From positions 1 through 16,914 of the forward strand of contig CAYMFU010000306.1 of the NCBI GenBank assembly GCA_964389805.1: DNA of 16,914 nt, given 5' to 3'. Positions within the stretch are counted from its first letter, which is position 1; every line of letters begins with the position of its first letter. The stretch is from JAGTVG01 sp964389805 (GTDB lineage: Bacteria; Bacteroidota; Bacteroidia; Cytophagales; Cyclobacteriaceae). A program made the position numbers and the translations under genes. The notes under the pieces were generated by a model. The model was not told the origin of the DNA. It saw only the letters and a list, made by a program, of their open reading frames with translations, and ran no database searches. Below, one piece after another: positions 7,482-16,513 of this stretch.

Positions 7482-9020
7482 TCAATTACCAATCGGATAT
7501 ATTTCCATTTCCCTGACTTTCGCTTTCCCTCCTTTTACGAAAAGCTGCATTTCGTTCTTACCCGACACAGGGAAGACCTGGTCTGAAATAACTACCGAGC
7601 CCCCTTCCGCAAAAACTTCGATGATTGACTGGTCTACAACAATTTCCAGGCTAAGGCGATTATCTTTTAGTTCAAGTGGGGCATATTCAACAGAGGCAAA
7701 ATTTTCGCGAAAATCAATATTTCCTGACTTGGTCCTATCAATAAACAGTATACCTTTTACCCGGTCATACCCGATCATTGTTTTTTCTTTTTCACTTTTG
7801 AAAATTTCAATACCCACCAGATCTGCTTGTATATCCTCAAATTCTATATTCATAAGAAAAGATCCTGAATGAAGACCATTCAGTAGTTTATCATTATCTT
7901 CTATCCGGTGATTTGTAAAAACAAGCTTTTCCGAATCACTGGCGAATTTATAAAATGATTCAACGGGTTTTTGTACGAGCTTATATTCATCTTCCTGTTC
8001 CACAAGAGATAATTCCCTCGGTATTGACATCATACCTCTCCAGGGAGAAGTCGGTAGTGCATTTGCATAAGCCCAGTTATTGGCCCACCCTATCAATACA
8101 GGAGGGTGTCCTGAAGGTAAATTATTGTAAGTGATGGCCGCATAAAAATCTTTACCGTAATCAAGCCACTCAGGTGATTGTCCAGGATGATCTGCGATAA
8201 ACCTTTCGCCATCGAATTCCCCCACAAAGTATTGCATCCCGGTAAAACCTTCATATTGACTTCCTGATGAAATAATCAGTACCCACTTAAATTCATCCGA
8301 TCCTTTCACATTTACCTTCAGCAGATCAGGACATTCCCATATTCTGGACACGTCCCCATAGCCTCCGAATTCGCCAGTTAGGTTCCAGTCAACCAGGTTG
8401 TCTGATTGATAGAACTGCACTTTGTATTCTAAAGGATGACTGACGACCATAACCCATCTTTCACTTTCTTCATACCAGAATACTTTAGGATCACGGAAAT
8501 CCCGCATTCCAAGGTCTAGTACAGGATTATTACCATATTTAGTCCAGGTTCGGCCCTTATCCTTGCTAAATGCAATGCTCTGGTGCTGCAATTTATTTTG
8601 CGAGTGATCATGTGATGTATAAATGGCAAACAGGCACTTATTGTCGGAACATAATCCTGAGGTATTATTATTATCGACAATCGCACTTCCTGAAAAGATC
8701 ATGATGCTGTCTTCCTCATATAAAGCGACGGGAAGGTGTTCCCAGTTCAGGAGGTCTTTACTGATGGCATGCCCCCAGCTCATATGTCCCCAGGTATCTC
8801 CAAAGGGATTATATTGATAGAATAGATGATATTCCCCATCGAGATAAACAAGCCCATTCGGATCATTAATCCAGTTCTTTTCCGGAGTAAAATGGAACAA
8901 CGGACGGTATCGCTCCATTTTGGTTTCATATTCAGCATTTTGAGATTGGTTTTGCTGGGGAGTTTGACACGATAAAAATCCCATCAAAACCAGTAGGAGA
9001 AAATATCTACTTATTGTCAT
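7482..9020 (-). CDS. GH32 fructan-type beta-fructosidase lipoprotein (levanase/inulinase/invertase)
   Basis: This 512-residue protein has the complete GH32 active site. WINDPNG at 50-56 contains the nucleophile Asp53, RDFRDP at 173-178 contains the transition-state stabilising Asp177, and IWECPDL contains the acid/base Glu229. Other family marks are YHLFYQYNPFGDTWGHMSWGHA and MIFSGSA. The five-bladed propeller spans ~38-340 and the C-terminal beta-sandwich ~345-510 (LSLEIVVDQSIIEVFAEGG). A lipoprotein signal precedes it (LMGFLSC, Cys18), so the enzyme is anchored to an outer-membrane or periplasmic face. GH32 enzymes hydrolyse terminal or internal beta-fructosidic bonds in sucrose, inulin or levan with retention of configuration; linkage preference cannot be read here. 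It is the last gene of the minus-strand operon, 15 bp after the upstream stop, and links that operon to fructan use. Confidence 0.95.
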   Translation of the reverse strand: MTISRYFLLLVLMGFLSCQTPQQNQSQNAEYETKMERYRPLFHFTPEKNWINDPNGLVYLDGEYHLFYQYNPFGDTWGHMSWGHAISKDLLNWEHLPVALYEEDSIMIFSGSAIVDNNNTSGLCSDNKCLFAIYTSHDHSQNKLQHQSIAFSKDKGRTWTKYGNNPVLDLGMRDFRDPKVFWYEESERWVMVVSHPLEYKVQFYQSDNLVDWNLTGEFGGYGDVSRIWECPDLLKVNVKGSDEFKWVLIISSGSQYEGFTGMQYFVGEFDGERFIADHPGQSPEWLDYGKDFYAAITYNNLPSGHPPVLIGWANNWAYANALPTSPWRGMMSIPRELSLVEQEDEYKLVQKPVESFYKFASDSEKLVFTNHRIEDNDKLLNGLHSGSFLMNIEFEDIQADLVGIEIFKSEKEKTMIGYDRVKGILFIDRTKSGNIDFRENFASVEYAPLELKDNRLSLEIVVDQSIIEVFAEGGSVVISDQVFPVSGKNEMQLFVKGGKAKVREMEIYPIGN

Positions 9021-9035
9021 AGCAAATAAATTTTG

Positions 9036-12000
9036 TTAGTCATGTTCAAATACCTGAATTGCTTTGTTGTTCCTGGAGGCTATAATCAGTTTTTTGTTTT
9101 TCGCTTTTATGGAAATCAGATCTCTAACCTCCTCTTCCAATCTGATCCCCGATTGATCCGCTTGAACCTCTGTAAATGTGCCATCACCTAATCCTAATAG
9201 GAGCAATCCATAGCTCGCATCATAGCGACCCACTTCAGGTTTTACCTTAAACAGATTTCCACCAACCAGAATATCAAGTTGCCCATCTGCATTAAAATCC
9301 TCCACCAAACTGGCATATACAGGAGATAGCTGAGCAAATAATGGGAGGGGTTGAATGCTAAACTTCCCATTCCCTTCATTCAGGATCAACGAGGATTTTA
9401 ATTGATTAGCTCTCAATTTAACTGAATTCTTTAGTTGTTCAGGAGTGAAGATATCCTCAATTGTTTGACCTTTATAGTACACATATTTAGAATATTTTTC
9501 TTTCAATGATGGTATCTGATTTACAAGATCATGTTTTAGAGCCATAGGATAAGCCGTATCGCCATTATAATAACAAACTACCTGCTCTACCGAGCCATTT
9601 ACATCAAAATCATTGACATACATGGATACCGGTTTTTCTTCCGATGCCTTAAATCTGGAATTAAGTCCATGGTTGCCTGCCACAAAATCAATATCTCCAT
9701 CATGATCAAAATCACCAGATGCCAGGCAATTCCACCAACCATATGATTCGGACATGCCAAATTCATTTGTCCTGTCGATGAACTTGCCATTTTCATTTAT
9801 TAACACCGTTACCGGCATCCATTCCCCAACAATCACAATATCCAGATCCGCATCATTGTCCACATCTGACCATGACATATCTGTGATCATTCCAATTTCT
9901 TTTAAATCCGGCGCAATCTGGTCCGATACATTCTGAAAATTACCTTTTCCGTCATTCTGTAGGATATAACCATTTACAGGAACCCCATATAAAAACGGCC
10001 TGACCCTTAAACCCACAAACAGATCTATATACCCATCCTGGTTAAAATCGCCAGCCTGAACACAGGATGTACTTTCAAATTTCCCGGCAGGTAATATCTG
10101 CTGGCTTTGTGAGAAATTCCCTTGTCCATCGTTGATATAAAGCCGATCCCAGAGTGCGGATGAACTGGATGAGAATTCCGTGCCTCCGCTGGCTACATAT
10201 ATGTCAATATCCTGATCATTATCTGCATCAAGAAAGGCTACATCAGTATCCTCGCTTAATTTATTCTTTTCAAATAATGCCTGATTAGAAGGAAAGAATT
10301 CACCATTATATCTTTGGAGCATTAATGCACCTGCAAAACCTTTGGCGCCACCAACATAAAAATCTTCGAGGCCATCCCCATTCACATCGCCTTTCGCCAT
10401 TTTGGGACCCTGCGTGGAGAGCATATGATATATCAGCTTCTCCCGGTAAAAATCAATATACTCGTTTTCCTCATGCCGGAAATTTATGAATCCTTCATTT
10501 GAGACATCCTTAAAAATGGGAATAATTTCTTCCCGTGAATATAAATTTGTAGAAGAACTTATGCCCTCAGATTGTGATAGGGTAAGTGTCTGGTCTGCTT
10601 CAACATTCCTAAGAATGGTGGTACTCCCATCAGGCCAGTTGATCACTGCAGAATCGATTGAAGCAAAATCCCCAAGACCAAAATTTGGACGCGGATCAAC
10701 GGAGGATTGGAATCCACGTACCGGCATCTGTTCAAGATACCTTATTTGATCATTCTTATGAAGGGTTATTTTTGTTCCTATGGCCTGGGTATTTTTAGCG
10801 GATCCCATGAGAATAAATTTAAGATAATGCTGGTCCTGTTTTTTCTCCACAGTATGGTTCTTGAAAATAAATGCTGGCATATTCACATTATTGATAACAA
10901 GGTCCATATCGCCATCATTGTCCATATCCCCATAAGCCGACCCATTTGAGTGACTGGGTTCTCCCAAACCCCATTCTTCAGCATGATTTACAAAACTAAA
11001 TTGGCCTTCGTTTCGGAAGGCATAATTCGAGATCTTTACGGAAGGAATGGCGTTGATCAGCTTTTTATAATCAACTTTATCATCAATAATGATCATTTTA
11101 ACTACTTTCCGGTTAGAGAAATAGGCCAGGTAATCCTGGTCTGTCAGATCCTGGTAAATGCCATTTGCAACGAAAAGGTCCTTAAGTCCATCATTATCCA
11201 TATCGAATATCAAGGCACCCCAACTCCAATCAGTAGCAAAAACGTTAGCAAGGCGTCCTATTTCACTGAAAGTCCCATCACCGTTATTGTAATGGAACAT
11301 ATTACGCGTAAATTGATGGTGATAATCATTTTTAACTGCTGAAAAATAGTTATCCCATGAATCGAAGGTGGTTTTGGTTTTTAATCGGTCATCAAATTCC
11401 GGGATCATATCCGTAACAAATATTTCAGGATGTCGGTCATTATTGATATCTGCCATATCCGCTCCCATAGAGGCAGCACTGATCGACCGCATCATTTCAG
11501 TCAACGTTTCCGTAAATGTTCCATTCTGGTTATTGATATAGATATAATCCCTTTCAAAGAAGTCATTCGAGACATAAATATCTTCCCAGCCATCCATGTT
11601 AATATCCCCAACTGTAACACCCAGACCGAAAGCAATCACACTCCCATATATTCCAGCTTCCACACTTACATCGGTGAAGACATTTCCATCATTGCGAAGC
11701 AACTTATCCCCGCCTTTTACATCGCGGACATGACGCTGGTTATCTTCGAGGTTAAAACTTCCAATGGCTTCATAGGAATTATTCAAGAGATATAAGTCTA
11801 TATCCCCATCCTTATCGTAATCGAAGAAAGCTGCATGGGTTGAAAATCCCTGGTCTGCTACCTGATAATCTTCAGCTGATTCTGTAAAAGTCAGGTCCCC
11901 ATTGTTTATGAAGAGTTCATTCTTTTTATTATCTCCCTTCATATCCCCGGAATTACATACATATATGTCGACAAACCCATCCCCATTAATGTCAGCCATA

Positions 12001-12368
12001 CTGACACCAGTAGACCAGGCCTGGTTTCCTCCAACCCCGGCCTTTTCAGTAACATCTTCAAAAATGAAATCTCCCTTATTCAGATAAAGGTGGTTTTTAT
12101 GCATATTTGAATTAAAATAAATATCTAACAGGCCATCATTATTGATATCGCTTAAACCCACACCACCACCATTGTAGAAATTACGGTACCGATAAATATT
12201 AAATTCTTCTTTATAATCCAGCCTGTTGACAAATTCAACATTAGAATAGGCCTTATCAATGGATTCAAATAAATAATCACTTTCTTCCTCTTGAGATTTA
12301 TCCTCACAGGAGGCCAGAGAAAAAATTACGACTAAAAGGTAAATCTGTGTTCGAAAAGACCTTAACAT
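9036..12368 (-). CDS. VCBS/FG-GAP repeat lipoprotein with central ASPIC/UnbV domain (copy B)
   Basis: This is a 1110-residue protein. The lipoprotein signal ends in SLASC (Cys21). Fourteen Asp-rich loops are visible, starting near residues 74, 126, 183, 255, 307, 389, 481, 661, 714, 773, 835, 886, 920 and 1024 (for example DINNDGLLDIYF, DYDKDGDIDLYL, DFNQDGYIDLFV). Seven come before and seven after an ASPIC/UnbV domain at ~512-600 (QHYLKFILMG to RGFQSSVDPRPNFGLGD to INWPDGST). Each loop resembles the calcium-binding DxDxDG loop of integrin-type propellers, so two propeller-like lobes flanking UnbV are likely. Non-repeat segments such as LANVFATDWSW and GNHGLNSRF are shared with the upstream paralogue. 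There is no recognisable enzyme domain, so a binding or scaffolding role at the cell surface is inferred. It lies between the 200-aa lipoprotein gene (12-bp gap) and GH32 (15-bp gap). Distant relatives are annotated CRTAC1-like. Confidence 0.93.
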   Translation of the reverse strand: MLRSFRTQIYLLVVIFSLASCEDKSQEEESDYLFESIDKAYSNVEFVNRLDYKEEFNIYRYRNFYNGGGVGLSDINNDGLLDIYFNSNMHKNHLYLNKGDFIFEDVTEKAGVGGNQAWSTGVSMADINGDGFVDIYVCNSGDMKGDNKKNELFINNGDLTFTESAEDYQVADQGFSTHAAFFDYDKDGDIDLYLLNNSYEAIGSFNLEDNQRHVRDVKGGDKLLRNDGNVFTDVSVEAGIYGSVIAFGLGVTVGDINMDGWEDIYVSNDFFERDYIYINNQNGTFTETLTEMMRSISAASMGADMADINNDRHPEIFVTDMIPEFDDRLKTKTTFDSWDNYFSAVKNDYHHQFTRNMFHYNNGDGTFSEIGRLANVFATDWSWGALIFDMDNDGLKDLFVANGIYQDLTDQDYLAYFSNRKVVKMIIIDDKVDYKKLINAIPSVKISNYAFRNEGQFSFVNHAEEWGLGEPSHSNGSAYGDMDNDGDMDLVINNVNMPAFIFKNHTVEKKQDQHYLKFILMGSAKNTQAIGTKITLHKNDQIRYLEQMPVRGFQSSVDPRPNFGLGDFASIDSAVINWPDGSTTILRNVEADQTLTLSQSEGISSSTNLYSREEIIPIFKDVSNEGFINFRHEENEYIDFYREKLIYHMLSTQGPKMAKGDVNGDGLEDFYVGGAKGFAGALMLQRYNGEFFPSNQALFEKNKLSEDTDVAFLDADNDQDIDIYVASGGTEFSSSSSALWDRLYINDGQGNFSQSQQILPAGKFESTSCVQAGDFNQDGYIDLFVGLRVRPFLYGVPVNGYILQNDGKGNFQNVSDQIAPDLKEIGMITDMSWSDVDNDADLDIVIVGEWMPVTVLINENGKFIDRTNEFGMSESYGWWNCLASGDFDHDGDIDFVAGNHGLNSRFKASEEKPVSMYVNDFDVNGSVEQVVCYYNGDTAYPMALKHDLVNQIPSLKEKYSKYVYYKGQTIEDIFTPEQLKNSVKLRANQLKSSLILNEGNGKFSIQPLPLFAQLSPVYASLVEDFNADGQLDILVGGNLFKVKPEVGRYDASYGLLLLGLGDGTFTEVQADQSGIRLEEEVRDLISIKAKNKKLIIASRNNKAIQVFEHD

Positions 12369-12380
12369 AATGCAGGAAAT

Positions 12381-12983
12381 TTACTTAATGGCAACTGTAT
12401 CTTCATCTTGCTTAATGGAATTTTCATTTGCCTTGCCTTCCACACTCAAATCTGTGAAAACAACATAAACCTCTTCAAAACCCTTTTTAAACATTGTTAT
12501 CCTTCTGTTTCCATCCACTTTCATAAAAGCGCTGCCATGTTTGGAATGTTCAATCTCCATAAATCCTTTTCCATACCAATCCTGCAACAGATTGAGTACA
12601 TCAAGTTGTAAGCTATCGGACCACATATTTTTACTCCATGGTGACCACCCGTTATATTGAAACCGGACAGGCATTTCATAGATCTTCTCCTCAAAAAAAT
12701 CAGGATAGAAATTCATTTTTGCCGAGTGCTTCAGTTCTTCAAAATCATGTTCAACTGAGAGATTATGTTCTCCCTGCCGGATCAATCCTTCCTTATTCAA
12801 TTTCCAGCAGTGAGAATAAAAATCCTTTGTGGTCATACCGAAATATATCCCGAAAAACAAACTATCATATCTTACACCACTTGCCAATTCCCGCTGCACC
12901 ATTCGATCATATTTCGCCTTTTTGCCACAACCGACTGTTAATGATACAATTATTGCAAATAAGAAAATTCTACTCATATTCAT
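12381..12983 (-). CDS. Small lipoprotein of unknown function between the two VCBS/UnbV genes
   Basis: The 200-residue product opens with a lipoprotein signal: hydrophobic residues 5-16, then lipobox TVGC with Cys19. I recognise no family. The mature part begins with a charged stretch (KKAKYDRMVQRE) and then SLFFGIYFGMTTKDFYSHCWKL, a pattern seen in uncharacterised Bacteroidota proteins where a protein of known length-class begins with 'G(I/L)xFGMT'. It is rich in aromatic residues (five Trp, e.g. NGWSPWSKNMW and LLQDWYGKG) and may form a compact alpha/beta domain. The tail from ~180 is hydrophilic and probably disordered. Its ATG at 12983 overlaps the TGA of the upstream VCBS gene (ATGA), so its synthesis is coupled to that protein. 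A second ATG two codons downstream is possible. Position between two paralogous giant lipoproteins suggests a partner or assembly role; this is inference only. Confidence 0.85.
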   Translation of the reverse strand: MNMSRIFLFAIIVSLTVGCGKKAKYDRMVQRELASGVRYDSLFFGIYFGMTTKDFYSHCWKLNKEGLIRQGEHNLSVEHDFEELKHSAKMNFYPDFFEEKIYEMPVRFQYNGWSPWSKNMWSDSLQLDVLNLLQDWYGKGFMEIEHSKHGSAFMKVDGNRRITMFKKGFEEVYVVFTDLSVEGKANENSIKQDEDTVAIK

Positions 12984-15900
12984 TTCAGGTATTTAAAAAC
13001 CTCTATAAAATCATTATTCTTAACCACGATTAAGATATTTCTATCCTCAATCAATTCAAAATCACGGATCTCTCCTTTGGTCGATAAACCAGATATCCTG
13101 TTTGGCATAAAATCAAAATTACCCCTTCCGTCGCCGATTAACAAACATCCATAGCTTGCATCATATTTCCCAGCCTCAGGTTTTGAGCGGTAAAAATTCC
13201 CTCCAATTAAAATATCCGGTTTACCGTCACGGTTAAAATCATGAATTGAGATCCCGAAAGTTGGTGAAAACTGTGCTTCCGTTGGTAATGACCTTAATCT
13301 AAATCCGGAAGCACCTTCATTCATTAAAAGGGTAGTTTTTAAGTTAACAGCTTCCAGCACAACACTGGTATTAAGTATCTCTTCACTAAATAAATCTGAC
13401 ATGGTTTGTTCTTTATAAGAATTAAATGTCGGATACTTGGATTTCAAAGAAGGAATCTGCTCAACCAAATCTTTTTGTTGAATCATAGGGTATTCATTAT
13501 CCCCATTAAACATAGTAATGATATGCTCCACTTTTCCATTTCTGTCAAAATCATTGACATGCATTCTGACTGGTTTTTCAACGCTACATTTAAATCTTGA
13601 ATTCAAACCATGATTTCCTAATACAAAATCCATATCCCCATCCATATCGAGATCATTACTACTCAGACTATTCCACCAGCCTTTTGTATTTTCAAGACCT
13701 AATTGAGTGGTGATGTTTTCAAATTTTCCATTTTCATTTCTGAATATTGTGATGGGCATCCAGTCACCCACTATTATCAGGTCAGGATCTTCATCCTGAT
13801 CAATATCTGACCACAGAGCATCCGTGATCATTCCAATTTCTATCAGATCAGGGGCAAGCTTTTCGGTAAAATTCTCAAATTGGCCTTCTCCATCATTCAA
13901 CAGAATATGACCGGATGTGGGAACACCATATAAAAATGGTCTGAGCCTGATTCCCACGAAAAGATCAAAATCTCCATCCCCATCTACATCAGCTGCATCA
14001 ATGCAGGAGCTGCTCTCATTTTTTCCCGCAGGCAATCTTTGTTCCGTCTTCGAAAATTGACCGTTTCCATTATTGATATATAACCTGTCCTGAAGTGCAT
14101 ATGAACTGGAAGAAAATTCATAACCTCCGCTGGCAACATACAAATCCAGATCATTGTCATTATCCGCATCGAAAAATATACAATCGGTATCTTCCGAAAT
14201 AGCATCTGATTCGAAAAGAGTTGTATTCGTTTTAATAAAATTTCCATTCTCCAGCTGAATCATCAAGGCACCCGGATGATTCTTGGATCCCCCAATGTAT
14301 ACATCCATCAATCCATCACCATTAACATCTCCTTTACATATTTTAGGGCCCTCAGCAGATAACATATGATAGAGGAGTTTATCCCTTTTGAAATCTATGA
14401 AATCATTCTCTACATGTCGATGATCGATCAGGTTCTGATCTGAGATATCTTCGAACAATGTTATTGATTTCGTTTTCGATTCTAATGAACCTCTGGTGGT
14501 ATTGGCATCAGTTTGATTGATCTCTAATCTTTGATTAGCCTTAATGGCTGTTAGAATAGTTACCTTATCATCCGGCCAGTAAATAAGCGCAGAATCTATT
14601 GCTGCTTCGTCACCCAAACCAAAGTGGATAATCGGATCAACGGAGGACATAAAACCCCGGGTTGGGATCAATTCCTGATAAAACTTCTTACCACCAGCTT
14701 TCAGAACTACCTGGGATCCGATGGCATCCTGATTCTTGCCTGTCCCTGTTAATTTAAATTGAACAAAATGGTCATTAGATGTTTCTATGCTATTGTTTTT
14801 ATATACAAAAGAGATCATGTTCACATTATTCACCACCAGGTCAAGATCACCGTCATTATCCAGGTCACCAAATGCAGAGCCATTTGAATGGCTTAATTTG
14901 CCCAATCCCCATTTTTCAGCGTGGTCTTCAAAAGTCAGGTCCTGATTATTCTTAAAAGCATAATTGGAGATTTTTTCAGATGGAATGGCATCTATAAGTG
15001 TTAGAATGGCATTTTCGTCTTCCCGAATCATTGATCGTACGATATTCGGATCGGTATAGAGGCCTATGTAATCCTGGTCCAGAAGGTCTTTGAATATTCC
15101 ATTGGCCACAAAAATATCTTTCCAGCCATCATTATCCATATCCCAGATGGAGGCACTCCAACTCCAGTCAGTGGCATCAACACCTGCCAGTCGTCCAATC
15201 TCACTGAATGTATTATCCTGGTTATTTAATTGAAATACATTCCTCGCAAATTGATGGTGATATCCCATTTCAACATTTTTCTGATACCTTTCCCAGCTTT
15301 CAAACATGGCCTTGGTTTTCAGCCTGTCCTCTTTCTGTGGTAACATTTCTGTCACAAAAATCTCGGGATATGCATCATTGTTAATATCAGCTATATCAGC
15401 GCCCATTGATCCCAGGCTGATCTCATTAATTTGTTCTTCCAGCAACTCAGAAAAGGTTCCATCCCCGTTATTTATATACAGGTAGTCCCGCTCAAAGAAA
15501 TCATTGGATACATAAATATCCTGCCAGCCATCTTTGTTAATGTCTCCAATGGTTACTCCAAGGCCAAATCCGATGGCGCTTCCATAAATTCCTGCCTCCT
15601 CGCTTACATCTACAAAGCGATCCCCTTCATTTCTATATAATTTATTTGCTCCGGAGGGATCACGTGTATTCCTGAGATCTTTTTTTAATTGTGCGGCCGC
15701 AAATGAATCAAAAGAGTTGTTGAGAAGATAGCAGTCCAGGTCCCCATCCTTATCAAAATCAAAAAAGGCGGCATGGTTTGAGAGTCCTATATCATCCAGA
15801 CCATATTCATTTGATTTCTCTGTGAAACTCAGGTCTCCATTGTTTATGAATAATTCATTATGCCGCCGTTCACCTTCCGGGCTCCCGGATTTACAAACAA

Positions 15901-16297
15901 AAATATCCAGATATCCGTCTCCATTGATGTCAGCCATGCTGACACCTGTCGACCAGACATTTTCGCATGCGACACCTGCCCGTGTTGTGATGTCTTCAAA
16001 TACAAAATTCCCTTTATTCAGATATAGTCGATTGGATTCCTGGTTTCCACAGAAGTAAATATCCACCAGTCCGTCATTGTTGATATCACCAATTCCCACA
16101 CCTGCTCCATTATAGAAATTACGATAGGTATAAACATTAAATTCCTCCTCATAAACAACATTATTTTCAAATGTGATCCCAGTTTCTGAGGAAGGCATTA
16201 ACGTAAAAAGGACGTGGCTATCCGGCTCCTGTTCCTTCCCTGATTGACAAGACAACAGAAAAAATGATATAAAAACTGTATATATTATTATTCTCAT
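12980..16297 (-). CDS. VCBS/FG-GAP repeat lipoprotein with central ASPIC/UnbV domain (copy A)
   Basis: This is a 1105-residue protein, first gene of the minus-strand operon. The signal ends in lipobox LLSC (Cys17). Its plan is the same as copy B: seven Asp loops, an ASPIC/UnbV domain at roughly 505-595 (HFVQFKLTG, TRGFMSSVDPIIHFGLGD, ALIYWPDD), then seven more loops (DVNGDGLMDVYI, DADNDNDLDLYV, DIDQDEDPDLII, DLDMDGDMDFVL, DFNRDGKPDILI). By eye it matches copy B over the whole length at roughly 60% in the N-terminal half, with no domain gained or lost, so the pair arose by gene duplication followed by divergence. Conserved non-loop motifs include YHHQFARN, DATDWSW, PFLYGVP and GNHGLNSRF. It is probably anchored on the cell surface and binds metal through the loops; the ligand is unknown. 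It starts 216 bp after the SusD-type stop, is coupled by ATGA to the small lipoprotein, and no Shine-Dalgarno sequence is evident. Confidence 0.93.
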   Translation of the reverse strand: MRIIIYTVFISFFLLSCQSGKEQEPDSHVLFTLMPSSETGITFENNVVYEEEFNVYTYRNFYNGAGVGIGDINNDGLVDIYFCGNQESNRLYLNKGNFVFEDITTRAGVACENVWSTGVSMADINGDGYLDIFVCKSGSPEGERRHNELFINNGDLSFTEKSNEYGLDDIGLSNHAAFFDFDKDGDLDCYLLNNSFDSFAAAQLKKDLRNTRDPSGANKLYRNEGDRFVDVSEEAGIYGSAIGFGLGVTIGDINKDGWQDIYVSNDFFERDYLYINNGDGTFSELLEEQINEISLGSMGADIADINNDAYPEIFVTEMLPQKEDRLKTKAMFESWERYQKNVEMGYHHQFARNVFQLNNQDNTFSEIGRLAGVDATDWSWSASIWDMDNDGWKDIFVANGIFKDLLDQDYIGLYTDPNIVRSMIREDENAILTLIDAIPSEKISNYAFKNNQDLTFEDHAEKWGLGKLSHSNGSAFGDLDNDGDLDLVVNNVNMISFVYKNNSIETSNDHFVQFKLTGTGKNQDAIGSQVVLKAGGKKFYQELIPTRGFMSSVDPIIHFGLGDEAAIDSALIYWPDDKVTILTAIKANQRLEINQTDANTTRGSLESKTKSITLFEDISDQNLIDHRHVENDFIDFKRDKLLYHMLSAEGPKICKGDVNGDGLMDVYIGGSKNHPGALMIQLENGNFIKTNTTLFESDAISEDTDCIFFDADNDNDLDLYVASGGYEFSSSSYALQDRLYINNGNGQFSKTEQRLPAGKNESSSCIDAADVDGDGDFDLFVGIRLRPFLYGVPTSGHILLNDGEGQFENFTEKLAPDLIEIGMITDALWSDIDQDEDPDLIIVGDWMPITIFRNENGKFENITTQLGLENTKGWWNSLSSNDLDMDGDMDFVLGNHGLNSRFKCSVEKPVRMHVNDFDRNGKVEHIITMFNGDNEYPMIQQKDLVEQIPSLKSKYPTFNSYKEQTMSDLFSEEILNTSVVLEAVNLKTTLLMNEGASGFRLRSLPTEAQFSPTFGISIHDFNRDGKPDILIGGNFYRSKPEAGKYDASYGCLLIGDGRGNFDFMPNRISGLSTKGEIRDFELIEDRNILIVVKNNDFIEVFKYLK

Positions 16298-16410
16298 CAG
16301 GTAAAATTACGATTATTCCCCTGTTGTGCGAATTTATAGCATTCTTAAAATATCTCATTGATATTCTATGACATATTATCAAGGCTCTTCCATGAAATCA
16401 AATGGATTGC

Positions 16411-16439
16411 ACTGTATAAGGTACAGTATATGCTATACT
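16411..16439. promoter_or_regulatory. Two overlapping dyads upstream of the GH32/VCBS operon (operator candidate)
   Basis: ACTGTA-taagg-TACAGT (16411-16427) is a perfect 6-base inverted repeat. It overlaps a second perfect one, AGTATA-tgc-TATACT (16425-16439). They lie 114-142 bases upstream of the ATG at 16297, inside the only sizeable gap before the operon. The shared TATACTGTA-like half-sites suggest a dimeric regulator, but the sequence is AT-rich and no regulator gene is in view. Stem strength is too low for a terminator of the SusD gene. Confidence 0.3.
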
Positions 16440-16478
16440 ACCAAATTATAGTGAAATGGCTTTAATGAAACATTCGGG

Positions 16479-16499
16479 TATTACAAGAAGATATTACAA
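16479..16499. repeat. Direct repeat TATTACAA x2, 13-bp period
   Basis: Two exact copies of TATTACAA (16479-16486 and 16492-16499) are separated by gaaga, just downstream of the SusD-type stop in its reading direction. This may be a regulator half-site pair or chance. I saw no rho-independent terminator in 16298-16513 and no clear TTTG/TAnnTTTG promoter pair. Confidence 0.25.
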
Positions 16500-16513
16500 T
16501 AACTGGGTCATTT

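Larger units (their letters stand above)
7482..16297 (-). other. Operon: VCBS/UnbV A - small lipoprotein - VCBS/UnbV B - GH32
   Basis: Four genes on the minus strand are separated by -4, 12 and 15 bp, too tight for internal promoters or terminators of normal size. All four products have lipoprotein signals. The SusD-type gene lies upstream on the same strand with a 216-bp spacer, so it may be co-transcribed or the operon may have its own promoter in that spacer. Confidence 0.8.

Noticed and set aside
10486..12087. Several 60-130 codon plus-strand open frames
   Set aside because: They are antisense to VCBS copy B. The repeated Asp codons (GAT/GAC) on the minus strand read as ATC/GTC, giving Ile-rich plus-strand frames without stops.
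12638..13033. 131-codon plus-strand open frame
   Set aside because: It is antisense to the small lipoprotein gene, which has a signal peptide and ATGA coupling; no start context or family supports the plus frame.
9036..16297. Tandem DNA repeats or a CRISPR-like array suggested by recurring 'ccatcattatc / ccatccccattaa' sequence
   Set aside because: The recurrence is irregularly spaced and follows the protein DxNxDG loops; it is coding repetition, not a nucleotide repeat array.
9036..16297. Calling the VCBS/UnbV proteins integrin or CRTAC1 orthologues
   Set aside because: They share FG-GAP loops and UnbV but have different architecture and are bacterial lipoproteins; the similarity supports a domain call only.
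16370..16405. TTTG-N20-TAATATGT on the minus strand as a promoter for the GH32 operon
   Set aside because: The -7 half matches TAnnTTTG only at the TA; this level of match is expected by chance in AT-rich spacer.
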